Shown piece after piece: positions 33,400 to 42,565 of a DNA stretch of 64,000 nt. The notes under the pieces were generated by a model. That model ran no database searches. It saw only the letters and a list, made by a program, of their open reading frames with translations, and was not told the DNA's origin. The translations under genes and the position numbers were made by a program. Positions within the stretch are counted from its first letter, which is position 1, and each line of letters starts with the position of its first letter. This DNA is from Phycisphaerales bacterium PN19_bin_20 (GTDB lineage: Bacteria > Planctomycetota > Phycisphaerae > Phycisphaerales > UBA1924): contig JAJOLK010000001.1 of the NCBI GenBank assembly GCA_021173225.1, positions 124,001-188,000 of the forward strand. Reading direction: 5' to 3'.

Positions 33400-34761
33400 A
33401 TGTTCACACTGACATTCCCCATCGCGCGGACGACCTTCCTTGAGTGCGTGCGCCAGCCGGTCTTCTTTGTGCTGGTGGCGATCTGCGGTGTGGTGATGGT
33501 GATCACCACTGCCGGCGCGGGCTTCACGCTTGGGTATACCGAGACCGGCGAGGTCAGCGGCGACGACAAGCTGCTGCTGGACCTTGGGCTGGCGACGGTC
33601 TTTGCGCTCGGGGTGCTGATGGCGGCGTTCATCGCCACCAGCGCGGTGTCGCGCGAGATCGAGAACAAGACGGTGCTGACGATCGTTTCCAAGCCCGTCC
33701 CGCGCTGGACGCTGGTGGTGGGCAAGTGGATGGGCGTGACGGGCGCGGTGCTGGCGGCGGTGGGCACGATGCTGCTATTCCTGCTGCTGGCGATCCAGCA
33801 CGGGGTGCTGATGAACGCCAGCGACAAGCTGCACATGCCCGTGGTGGTGATGGGCCTGAGTGCCGTGGGCCTGGCGCTGGCCACGGGGGTGTGGGGCTCG
33901 TTCTTTTATGGGTGGAGCTTCCCGCAGGTCAGCACGCTGGCGGCGCTGCCGCTGACGCTGCTGGGCTACCTGCTGGCGATCTGCTTCAAGCGGGACTGGG
34001 AGTGGCAGGGCTTTGGCGGGGGCGTGAAGTGGCAGGTGGTGGTGGCTGCGTTTGCCTTGCTGCTGAGCGTGCCGGTGCTCACGAGCATCGCGGTGGCGGC
34101 CAGCACGCGCTTGGGCCAAGTCATGACGATCATGGTCTGCTTTGGCGTCTTTGTGCTCGGGCTGCTGTCGTCGGGGCTGATCGGGTCGCGGGCGTTTGTC
34201 AATGAGCCGGTCGGGCAGGTTGCCACGGCGCGGCCGTTCGACAACAACCTGCGGTTTGCCACGATGCGCAACCCTGGCGATCGCTGGATCATCGCTGGCG
34301 AGAGCGCGTTTACGCGCGTGCCCAAGCCCGGTGACGCGTTCTACTTTGCCGCCTCGCCCAACGGCGTGGACCGCCCGGTGCCCGACTACACGCCGTGGAC
34401 CGGCGGGATGTCAGGGCGCGATGAGATGATGGTTCAGGGCGTGCCCCCGGCGCTGGTGATCACGGACGTGAAAGAGCGTGAGCTGCAGGTGTTGACTGTT
34501 GGCGGCACGGCGCTGGAGGTGGCCCGCCCGCCACGCCCGGGTGACTACATCTTCCTGACGCCGACAAAGGTGAACGTGGCGGCCCTGGTGGCCTGGGGCG
34601 TGGTGCCGAACCTGCAGTTCTTTTGGTTGCTGGACGCGGTGACGCAGAATCAGCCGGTGCCGGTGGGCCATATCGGGCTGATTTTGCTCTATTCTTTGAG
34701 CCAGTTGACGGTGTTTTTGAGCCTGGCGGTAATGCTGTTTGAGCGTCGCGACGTGGGGTGA
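33400..34761 (+). CDS. ABC-2 type permease with large extracytoplasmic part
   Basis: 453 residues from Met at 33400 (MFTLTFPIARTTFLECV). It has about six hydrophobic segments, including residues 24-46, 68-90, 118-140, 145-190 and 215-275, and a soluble region around 280-400 with DRPVPDYTPW. A last helix follows before FERRDVG, the C-terminal pattern of ABC-2 permeases. IENKTVLTIVSKPVPRW, after the second helix, is the typical coupling-helix segment. No ATPase gene adjoins it, so it must pair with an ATPase encoded elsewhere. truD is divergent upstream. Confidence 0.8.
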   Translation: MFTLTFPIARTTFLECVRQPVFFVLVAICGVVMVITTAGAGFTLGYTETGEVSGDDKLLLDLGLATVFALGVLMAAFIATSAVSREIENKTVLTIVSKPVPRWTLVVGKWMGVTGAVLAAVGTMLLFLLLAIQHGVLMNASDKLHMPVVVMGLSAVGLALATGVWGSFFYGWSFPQVSTLAALPLTLLGYLLAICFKRDWEWQGFGGGVKWQVVVAAFALLLSVPVLTSIAVAASTRLGQVMTIMVCFGVFVLGLLSSGLIGSRAFVNEPVGQVATARPFDNNLRFATMRNPGDRWIIAGESAFTRVPKPGDAFYFAASPNGVDRPVPDYTPWTGGMSGRDEMMVQGVPPALVITDVKERELQVLTVGGTALEVARPPRPGDYIFLTPTKVNVAALVAWGVVPNLQFFWLLDAVTQNQPVPVGHIGLILLYSLSQLTVFLSLAVMLFERRDVG

Positions 34762-34976
34762 TGGCGAGGGTTTGGCGACCAGTGACCAAGGCGTGGCGGG
34801 CGCGGGCCTCGCGGCGCAAGCGCAGACGCGACGGCGTCCCGAGCGATCAATGAACGTTGCGCATTGTAGTGGGCGTCGGCCGGGCACTGCTGACGTATGA
34901 TCGCCTCCCACCCCTTGCAGCGCGTTCCTTCCGGACGTCCACGTGCGGTCCGGCCTCACGACCGAAAGCCACCAAC

Positions 34977-36467
34977 ATGACCGATGCTTCATCCGATGGG
35001 CTGCCCCGCACGCTTGGGGCGCTCCGCGTTAGCGGGTGGGTCTCGCGGAGCGTCAAGAACGAGCTGCGTGAGAACCTGATCAAGGCCCTTGAGCGGCAGG
35101 CGCTGCAGCGCTCATCCGGCCAGGTCGAGGCGCTCTTTCCTGGGGTGATGGGCTATGACGACACGGTGATCCCGGCGATTGTCAACGCCGTGCTGGCCGG
35201 GCACGACATGCTGTTCTTGGGTGAGAAGGGCCAAGGAAAGAGCCGCTTGATGCGGATGCTGGGCCGGTTCCTCGATCAGTGGCTGCCGTACGTGGACATG
35301 AGCACTGTTGGCGGCTCGCCGATCCACGAGGACCCGACGCGCCCGATCACTCAGCGTGGGCGGGCCTTCGTGGCACAGCACGGCGACGCGACGCCGATCG
35401 CCTGGTGGGCCCGGGCTGATCGCTACGCCGAGCGGCTCGCGCCGGGGACGAAGTTTGCCGATGTGATCGGCGAGATCGACCCCGCGCGGCTGATGAGCGG
35501 GGTGAGCATGAGCGCCGAGGAGTCGATCGCCTTCGGGCTGGTGCCGCGGCTGCACCGGGGCATCTTCGCGATCAACGAGCTGCCCGACCTTGACGACCTG
35601 GTGCAGGTCGGGCTGTTCAACATCCTTGAAGAGCGCGACGTGCAGGTGCGCGGGCTTCCGGTGCGGTTTGACGTGGACGTGCTGGTGCTCTTTAGCGCAA
35701 ACCCGACGACGTACAACCGCTCGGGCAAGGTCATCCCGCAGCTCAAAGACCGCATCGGCAGCACGATCCAGACGCACTACCCGCGGCAGCGCGACATGGG
35801 CATCTCGATCATGGAGCAGGAAGCGCTCACGCCCGCCAGCGGCGGCGCCAAGGCCGACGGGATGGACCTTGGCGGGGCCTATCCGCTTATTGTCCCGCGC
35901 TTCATGAAAGAGATCATCGAGGAGATGGCGACAGTCGCGCGGGTCAGCAAGTATGTTGACCACGCCTCGGGCGTCTCGGCGCGGTTCAGCATCAGCAACT
36001 ACCGGACGATGCTGGCGAGCGCCCGACGGCGCGGGGTGCTGCTGGGTGAGCGGCCGAGTGTCCCGCGCATCAGCGACCTGGCCCACGCACGCGCCAGCAG
36101 CACCGGCAAGCTCGAGCTTGACCTGCTCAGCAGCCACCAGCTCAGTGAGGGTCAGGCACTCGACGCGATCATGGCCGAGGCGATCAAACGCGTCTTTGGC
36201 GAGTACGTCACGCGGCACGGGCTCGACGAGATCGCCGGGGTCTTTGCCAAGGGCGTGCGGCTTGAGGTTGGCGACATGGTTCCGAGCGCGGCGTACGAGA
36301 AGATCGTTTCGCGCGTGCCGAAGGTCTGGGACAAGGCCCTCGAGGCCAACGCCGCGACTGATCCGGCGGTGCGGGCGAGCTGCGTTGAGTTCGTGCTCGC
36401 GGGTATGTGGGCCAGTGACCTGATCAGCCGCGCTGAGAAGCACGGGCGCGTGAGCTTTGAGACCTGA
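34977..36467 (+). CDS. Mg-chelatase-like AAA+ ATPase
   Basis: 496 residues from Met at 34977; GAAAG lies upstream as ribosome binding site. Walker A GEKGQGKS is at 82-89. The Walker B position reads [11 protein letters not shown] (about 196-205), with Asn-Glu instead of Asp-Glu, which I recall as usual in this Mg-chelatase-subunit-I-like family. [17 protein letters not shown] and [13 protein letters not shown] (sensor 1), then LKDRIGS (arginine finger region) follow. These ATPases typically act with a VWA-domain partner; none is adjacent, but several VWA proteins are in the window. The partner and substrate are unknown. Confidence 0.85.
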   Translation: MTDASSDGLPRTLGALRVSGWVSRSVKNELRENLIKALERQALQRSSGQVEALFPGVMGYDDTVIPAIVNAVLAGHDMLFLGEKGQGKSRLMRMLGRFLDQWLPYVDMSTVGGSPIHEDPTRPITQRGRAFVAQHGDATPIAWWARADRYAERLAPGTKFADVIGEIDPARLMSGVSMSAEESIAFGLVPRLHRGIFAINELPDLDDLVQVGLFNILEERDVQVRGLPVRFDVDVLVLFSANPTTYNRSGKVIPQLKDRIGSTIQTHYPRQRDMGISIMEQEALTPASGGAKADGMDLGGAYPLIVPRFMKEIIEEMATVARVSKYVDHASGVSARFSISNYRTMLASARRRGVLLGERPSVPRISDLAHARASSTGKLELDLLSSHQLSEGQALDAIMAEAIKRVFGEYVTRHGLDEIAGVFAKGVRLEVGDMVPSAAYEKIVSRVPKVWDKALEANAATDPAVRASCVEFVLAGMWASDLISRAEKHGRVSFET

Positions 36468-36542
36468 GCACGCAAGCACGCGAACGCCTCTCTTGCGAGC
36501 CTCAACGCTCGCCCCAAACTCTGGGCCCTACGCTGGGCAAAC

Positions 36543-37490
36543 ATGACCGACAGCAGCCCACACATCCTGATGCGTTCGGCCCAGATGCACGTGGTCAGGC
36601 CCGCCGAGCCGGTGACGGCAACGGTGGTCAGCAACGAGCTGTGTACGGCCGCGGGCCGCAAGAGCGCGGGGTTCACAAGGCACATCGCCCTTGACCTTAC
36701 GGGCACGGCCCTCGCGGGCGCGTGCATCCCCGGGCAGTCGCTGGGGGTGATCCCGCCGGGGCTAGACGCGCAGGGCCGCCCGCACAAGCTGCGGCTGTAC
36801 TCACTGGCCTCTCCCACGCGCGGCGAAGATGGTCACGGGCACGTGCACAGCGTGACGGTCAAGCGCATGATCGACGAGCACCTCGTGCACCCCGGGCTCT
36901 TTCTGGGCGTGGCCAGCAACTACCTGTGCGACCGTGCGCCGGGTGACAAGGTGCTGGTCACGGGCCCCTCGGGCAAGAAGTTCGTCCTGCCGCAAGACGT
37001 GGCCGCGCACGACTACGTCTTCTTCGCCACCGGCACGGGCGTTGCGCCCTTCCGCGGGATGCTCATCGATCTGCTCGAAGCCGGCTGCACCAGCAAGGTC
37101 GTTTTGGTGCTCGGCGCGGCGTACGCGACCGACCTGCTCTACCACAAGTGGCTGGAAGAGCTCGCCGCCAAGCATCCAAACTTTGCGTACATCACGGCCG
37201 TCTCGCGCGAGGGCGCGCAACGTGCATATGTGCAAGACCGCCTGCGCACGCACGAGGGTGTGCTGGGCCCGTTGCTGGCGAGCCCGCGCGGGCTGGTATA
37301 CATCTGCGGGATCGCCGGGATGGAACTGGGAATCTTTCAGCACATGGCCCGCGGGCTGCCAGAGCAGGTCCGCGAGCAGTATCTGCGAGTAGACGCCGAG
37401 GTCGCCGGGGATGTTGACAATTGGCAGCGGGCGATGATCCACCGCCAGATCAGGCCTACGCGCCGGGTTCTGATGGAGGTCTACGCCTAG
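36543..37490 (+). CDS. Plant-type ferredoxin-NADP(+) reductase
   Basis: 315 residues. Transfers electrons between ferredoxin or flavodoxin and NADP(H). The FAD site is RLYSLAS (84-90) with GVASNYLCD (122-130), where the usual GVCSN has Ala for Cys. GPSGKKFVLP follows. The NADP site is GTGVAPFRGM (164-173), with YICGIAGME further on. The ending, RRVLMEVYA, resembles the plant-type C-terminus whose Tyr stacks on FAD, followed here by one extra Ala. The plant-type form, rather than the short bacterial FPR type, is notable in this lineage. It lies 75 bases after the AAA gene and is probably co-transcribed. Confidence 0.9.
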   Translation: MTDSSPHILMRSAQMHVVRPAEPVTATVVSNELCTAAGRKSAGFTRHIALDLTGTALAGACIPGQSLGVIPPGLDAQGRPHKLRLYSLASPTRGEDGHGHVHSVTVKRMIDEHLVHPGLFLGVASNYLCDRAPGDKVLVTGPSGKKFVLPQDVAAHDYVFFATGTGVAPFRGMLIDLLEAGCTSKVVLVLGAAYATDLLYHKWLEELAAKHPNFAYITAVSREGAQRAYVQDRLRTHEGVLGPLLASPRGLVYICGIAGMELGIFQHMARGLPEQVREQYLRVDAEVAGDVDNWQRAMIHRQIRPTRRVLMEVYA

Positions 37491-37519
37491 CGCCCGCGCC
37501 CGCGCGCCCGATACACTCC

Positions 37520-40500
37520 GTGCGTCGCGTGGAGATCCCCCAAACCCAAGCCGAGGCCCGCCAACAGGTCCGCGCGGCGCTCAAGCGCCCCGGTCGGCTG
37601 TTCCGTCGCTTCCGGCGGGTGGTCCGCGTCGGATTCGTGCTGCTGTGTCTGGTGCCCGTCGCGGCAGTGATCCTGACGCAGGGGCCGGTCCCGCGCTGGC
37701 TGCTCGGGCGCGAGGCTTCGCGGGCCACGGGCGGGCACTTCTCCAGCGCGTGGGTCAAACTCACGCTTGATGGTCGGCTGGTCATTGATCGCCCAAAACT
37801 CGATGCGCCGGGCGTCGCGGGCGAGGCCGGCGAGGTGTTCAGCGCACGCTCAGTGGTGGTGAACCTTGACTGGTCAGCGTGGGCCGCGGGCGTGGTGGTG
37901 CCGACCGAGGTCCGAGTGATCGAGCCGCTGCTGCGCCTGAGTGTTGACGCCAAGACCAACGCGCTGAACCTCGCCCAGCTCACGCCCGGCGCCGGTGAAG
38001 GCGGCGGCGGCGGCATGCTCTCGCGCGTGCCACGGCTTGAGGTTGAGCGTGGACGCGTCGCGATAGGTGAGCACGATCAGGGCCGCTTCACGCTGCTGAC
38101 TGAGCTGGCCGCCAAAGGCTGGGTCTCACCGCTGGCGGGCCAGACGGCGTACTGGGTGCGGCTGCGGGCCGATGACCTGGGCTCAATGGATCAGGCGGGT
38201 CAGGCCGCGCCGATTGATCTTGACGGGCGGATTGACTTCACCCTTGGACGCGGTGTGGTCCGTGTCAGCAGCGTTGAGCTCTCGCGCTGGGCCCCGTCGC
38301 GCGTGCCGAGTGTTGCGCGTGAGCTGTGGGAGCGCTTGGCACTGCGCGGGAGGATCGAGCAGACCGAGCTGCGGTACGACCGCGTGAGCGGGCTGACCAC
38401 GCGTTTGCGGCTGAGCGATGTGGCCCTGCGCGTGCCAGTCGCGGCCGGTCGCACCGACGTGGTGGGCGAGCGCAACCCGCGGATGGACGCCGTCAGCGGC
38501 ACGCTCTCGCTGACCACCGGCGGGCCGGGCGCGGGGCTTGAGGCCGACCTCTCCGGCTCGCTGGAGGATTTGCCGGCCCGCGTGCGACTCTCTACCCAAG
38601 GGCTTGGGCTGAGCGCCGGCTACCGCGCGGTGATCACCGCCGAGCAGTTCAAGCTCGAGAAAGACCCACGTATCTTGTGGTTTACGCCCGACGCGGTCCG
38701 CATGAACTTCGACCGCTTCAGCGGGCCTACAGCGCTGGTTGATGCGCGGATCGAGCTGAACCGCGCCGCCCCCGAGGGCGACCCCGCCAACCCCGGCGCG
38801 CTCGTGCCGGGCGAGACGAGCATCCGCGGGACGCTGATCCTGCGCAACGGGACGGCGGCATTCGCCAAGTTCCCCTACCCGCTGCAGAACCTCTCGGGCA
38901 CCGTCACCTTTGACGACGACCAGGTCAGCATCCTGGGCGTGCGCGGCGTAGGGCCCACCGGCGCGCGCGTGGTGGCTGAAGGCAGCGTCTCGCCGCCGAC
39001 GATGAACGCGCGGATCAACATCGACGTGACCGTGACCGACTTGCCGCTGGACGATGTGCTCGCGAAAGCCATCGCCGCCAGCAAGGGCAAGGAGCTGGCC
39101 GACTGGATCTTCAGCCGGCCCGCGTACGACCGCCTGCTGGCGACCGGGCGCGTGATCTCCAGCGCCCGCAAGGCCGAGCTTGCGGCTCAGCTTGATGCCC
39201 TGCGCCAAGGGCCCGCGGCGGCGGACGACCCGGCCCGCGCCTCAGAGGAGCGCGCGTTGCTCGCGGCACTCGAAGTGCCCGTGTACGACTTTGGCGGAAC
39301 GCTCGACTCACTAAGCGTGCACGTGCGCAGCGACTTTGGCTTCGACAGCGACACGCGTTCGGACATCCGCGTCCGCTTCAAACAGGCCGCGATCCTGACC
39401 AAGCTCTTCGCGTACCCGATCAACGCGACGGCGCTGACACTTCGCATCACCGACGACTTTGCCGTGCTCTTTGGGCGCGGGCTACGTGGCGTGACCGGCG
39501 GCAGCACCGACATCGACGCGCGCGTCGACATCAAGCGGACCCCCGGGGGTGAGTGGGCCTATGAGCCCAACGTCGCCGTCCGCGCCACCGGCGTGCCCAT
39601 CGATGCGCTGCTGATCGGCGCGATACCCGACGCTGCGACAGTTGCCAAGTTGCCCGACGCCGAGGCGGAAGTTGTCTCGACCCAGCCCAACACCCAGCCC
39701 AACACCCAGCCCAACAGTCAACCCGATGTACAAGCCAGCGTTCAATCTGGCGACCAGCCCGCCGAGACCACCGCCGCGCGCGTGAAACGGGTGCTGACAA
39801 GCCTCAACGTCGTGGGCGATGTTGACGCGAACATCGATGTCTCGACCCCGCCGGGTGCGGGCACAACGGCCGGCGCAACCATCACGCTCAACGGGCTCTC
39901 GCTGCGTCCCCCGCCGCTGGCCGTGCTCACAGGTGTGGTTGGCGGCGAGGCGAGCGGGCGTCCGCTGCTGGTCCGCGATGTCCGCGGGGTCGTGCGGGCC
40001 GATGAACAACGCATTGAACTTGACGGCGTACGCCTTTTGCTGGACCCGGCCGAGGCGAGCGACGCCGACGCGTTCCCACCGGTGCCGACGATCATCGAGA
40101 CCTCGGGCGCGTGGCTGCTGAAGCCGCCGGTTCCAGTTGGCGGTCAAGCGCCCGCGGGTGCTGATGTTCCCGCTCAGGGTGCCGACGCGTCAAACCGGCT
40201 GAGTGTCTCGGGGCGAAACGTCGACCTCGCGCTGCAATTTGAGAGCCTGCTGGCGCCGCTCTCGCTCGATGCCGCGACCTCGGCGGCTGACGCGCGGCAA
40301 ACGCTGCTGCCGCGTGGCCGCATCGATGTTGACCTTCAGCTTGAGCAGACGTTCCCAGCAGGCGCAGCGGCGATCACCGAGCAACGGGCGCTGAGCGCCA
40401 AGGTCTTTAACGCGCGAAACCTGGGCCTACTGCTCGAGGGCCAGCGCGTTGACCTTCGGACCACCGAGGGCGCAATCGCCATCAGCACGCTGCTGCCCGC

Positions 40501-42421
40501 CGCGGGCGCACCGGGGCCCGCAGCCCCGTTGCGTGTGCGATTGGACGAGCTGCGGACCGAGCTGGCCGTGGGCGATCTTGAGATCGGCGCCATCGAGCTC
40601 GACGGCGCGGTGGCGCTGACGCTCGGGGCGCAAAGTTCGGCGGGGCCAGCGTCAGGACCCGGCGCAACCCGTCGCTTCGTCATCGAGCAGCCTCTGACCG
40701 CAGAGCTGCGCCAGATGCAGGTCGACAGCCCGCTGGTCCGCGAGCTGACGCGCCGCTTCGCGTCGCCGCAGGCCGTGGCCATGGTCGCTCGCCTTGCCCC
40801 CACCGGCGAGTTCGACGCCGAGGCGACCGCCCGGACTATCGACGGGCGCGACGACCCGATGGTGACCTTGAAGCTGAGGCCGGCCGCCGCCGCGTTCACT
40901 ATCGACGACCGCCGCTACAGCTTCAGCACCCTTTCAGGTCAGCTCGTGCTCACTGGCCCGCGCGGCGGTGCCGAGCAGTTCACCATCACCGAGCCGGGCT
41001 GGAGCGCGACCTTGAACGGACGCTTCCGCACCGACGGCCCTGAGCTCGACGGGCCTTCCGTCCCCGGCGGGGGTTGGTCGCTTGACGGCGCCCTCAACTT
41101 TGATATCGCCGGTCTGCCCGAGAGCTTTGCCGCAATGCTGCCCAGCGCTGCCATCAAAGCGATCGACGCGGCACGCCTGCGGATCGACGGCGGTCTTTCC
41201 GCCCAGGGCTTGCTGCTCAGCGCGTCATCTCGCGCGGGGCCCGAAGTGCCTGCGGTCGGCGCAGCAACACCTTCGGGCCAGAGCACCGCTGCTTCACCCA
41301 ACGACGCAGCGCCGCAACAGCTCTCAGCCAGCGCCAGCGGAACCGTGCTGCTGGCGGGCCTCTCTTCAACCGGCGGCGACGGACGCTCGCGCGCTGACCT
41401 TGCCGCGGCTCAGCTCACGCTTGATGCGTGGCTAGAGCGGGCCGCGGGCTCTACCCGACTCTCCGCCCAGGCTCAGGTCGCTGAACTTGATGCCGCCGTC
41501 ATGGGCTTAGTCATCCGAGACGCCGCGGCTTCGCTCCGCGCTGCCGCCACGCTGCAAGATGCCGAGCCCGCGTGGTCGGTCAGCGTTGACACCGGCTCGG
41601 CATCGCTCTACGGCGGGCGCGTCAGCTTCGAGGGGCAGGCCGCGTCTTCACAAGTTGAGGGCGTGCCGGCGCAGTACCAAGTGCTCGCGCGCGCCGCCGG
41701 CGTGCGGCTGACCCCGCTGCTCGCCGATCTTCAGCAGGCCAGCGACGCGTTCGTGGGCCCCGCAACCCCCGCGGCGCTGCGACCTGATGAGTCTTCTTTG
41801 CCGCGTCACGATGTCGGCGAGTCTCGCGGGCTTATCCGCGCCGATCTCACGCTGCGTGGCCCGCTAGACCCTGTCGCCGGCCCGCCCCCCGAGGGCCGCC
41901 TGAGCGTGCGGATCGCTGGCGGCCGCGGAGTGCTCGACGCGCCGGCGCTCGTGGGCGCGCTGCAGCTCTCAAACTTGCAACTGCCGGTGGGTGAGCGGTT
42001 CGACTATGTCGCCGCCGACGGCTTCCTGCGCGGGCCCGGGCTGACCATCGAGCGATTGGTGCTGCTCTCGCCCAGCGTGGCAGTCGTCGGGATCGGCACA
42101 GTCGCCGTCCCTTCGCTGACCCTCGACCTGCGCCTGAACTCGCGCTCGCGCAGCCGCGTCCCGATGCTCACCGACCTGATCGAGACCTTCCGCGACGAGC
42201 TTCTGACCACCAGCGTCATCGGCACGCTCAGTGACCCCGTGATCCAGCCCCAACCGCTGACCAGCACGCGACGCCTGCTGGCCCGCCTGCTGGGCATGCG
42301 CGATGTGCTCACCGGCGTGCCCGATGTGGACCTTGCGCCCTTCGAGGCTGACCGCGCGTCGCTGGGGGCCGGTGGTGCCGCGGCTCGGCATGCCGACGCC
42401 GTCCCGGCGGTCAAGAAGTAG
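37520..42421 (+). CDS. Giant AsmA-like envelope protein
   Basis: About 1633 residues from a GTG at 37520 (or 37529); the upstream part of the frame overlaps the FNR gene and is not conserved-looking. A basic segment and one helix (about 40-58) anchor it in the inner membrane. The rest is repetitive beta structure with AsmA/TamB-type blocks such as LSGTVTFDDDQVSILGVRG and a C-terminal AsmA_2-like region (RLSVRIAGGRGVLDAP, then ETFRDELLTTSVIGTLSDPV). AsmA-like proteins form hydrophobic grooves that carry phospholipids across the periplasm; that role is inferred. A 12-bp repeat (about 39690-39725) encodes TQPN units inside a disordered linker. Confidence 0.8.
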   Translation: MRRVEIPQTQAEARQQVRAALKRPGRLFRRFRRVVRVGFVLLCLVPVAAVILTQGPVPRWLLGREASRATGGHFSSAWVKLTLDGRLVIDRPKLDAPGVAGEAGEVFSARSVVVNLDWSAWAAGVVVPTEVRVIEPLLRLSVDAKTNALNLAQLTPGAGEGGGGGMLSRVPRLEVERGRVAIGEHDQGRFTLLTELAAKGWVSPLAGQTAYWVRLRADDLGSMDQAGQAAPIDLDGRIDFTLGRGVVRVSSVELSRWAPSRVPSVARELWERLALRGRIEQTELRYDRVSGLTTRLRLSDVALRVPVAAGRTDVVGERNPRMDAVSGTLSLTTGGPGAGLEADLSGSLEDLPARVRLSTQGLGLSAGYRAVITAEQFKLEKDPRILWFTPDAVRMNFDRFSGPTALVDARIELNRAAPEGDPANPGALVPGETSIRGTLILRNGTAAFAKFPYPLQNLSGTVTFDDDQVSILGVRGVGPTGARVVAEGSVSPPTMNARINIDVTVTDLPLDDVLAKAIAASKGKELADWIFSRPAYDRLLATGRVISSARKAELAAQLDALRQGPAAADDPARASEERALLAALEVPVYDFGGTLDSLSVHVRSDFGFDSDTRSDIRVRFKQAAILTKLFAYPINATALTLRITDDFAVLFGRGLRGVTGGSTDIDARVDIKRTPGGEWAYEPNVAVRATGVPIDALLIGAIPDAATVAKLPDAEAEVVSTQPNTQPNTQPNSQPDVQASVQSGDQPAETTAARVKRVLTSLNVVGDVDANIDVSTPPGAGTTAGATITLNGLSLRPPPLAVLTGVVGGEASGRPLLVRDVRGVVRADEQRIELDGVRLLLDPAEASDADAFPPVPTIIETSGAWLLKPPVPVGGQAPAGADVPAQGADASNRLSVSGRNVDLALQFESLLAPLSLDAATSAADARQTLLPRGRIDVDLQLEQTFPAGAAAITEQRALSAKVFNARNLGLLLEGQRVDLRTTEGAIAISTLLPAAGAPGPAAPLRVRLDELRTELAVGDLEIGAIELDGAVALTLGAQSSAGPASGPGATRRFVIEQPLTAELRQMQVDSPLVRELTRRFASPQAVAMVARLAPTGEFDAEATARTIDGRDDPMVTLKLRPAAAAFTIDDRRYSFSTLSGQLVLTGPRGGAEQFTITEPGWSATLNGRFRTDGPELDGPSVPGGGWSLDGALNFDIAGLPESFAAMLPSAAIKAIDAARLRIDGGLSAQGLLLSASSRAGPEVPAVGAATPSGQSTAASPNDAAPQQLSASASGTVLLAGLSSTGGDGRSRADLAAAQLTLDAWLERAAGSTRLSAQAQVAELDAAVMGLVIRDAAASLRAAATLQDAEPAWSVSVDTGSASLYGGRVSFEGQAASSQVEGVPAQYQVLARAAGVRLTPLLADLQQASDAFVGPATPAALRPDESSLPRHDVGESRGLIRADLTLRGPLDPVAGPPPEGRLSVRIAGGRGVLDAPALVGALQLSNLQLPVGERFDYVAADGFLRGPGLTIERLVLLSPSVAVVGIGTVAVPSLTLDLRLNSRSRSRVPMLTDLIETFRDELLTTSVIGTLSDPVIQPQPLTSTRRLLARLLGMRDVLTGVPDVDLAPFEADRASLGAGGAAARHADAVPAVKK
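39690..39725 (+). repeat. 12-bp tandem repeat in AsmA-like gene
   Basis: Three in-frame copies of a 12-bp unit encoding Thr-Gln-Pro-Asn, followed by a diverged copy, in a Gln/Pro/Ser-rich linker. Confidence 0.7.
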
Positions 42422-42565
42422 CTTGCAAGTTTGACCGTGGTCTCATGGCCACATTACCGCAGGATCGCCGCGGCAAAGCCGCAGTTGGCCAAAGTAGCAA
42501 CAAGGCAAAGAATCAAAGACTTAAACGCGCAAATCGCCGCAGAAGCCGGTCGATTCCGCCCGCTC

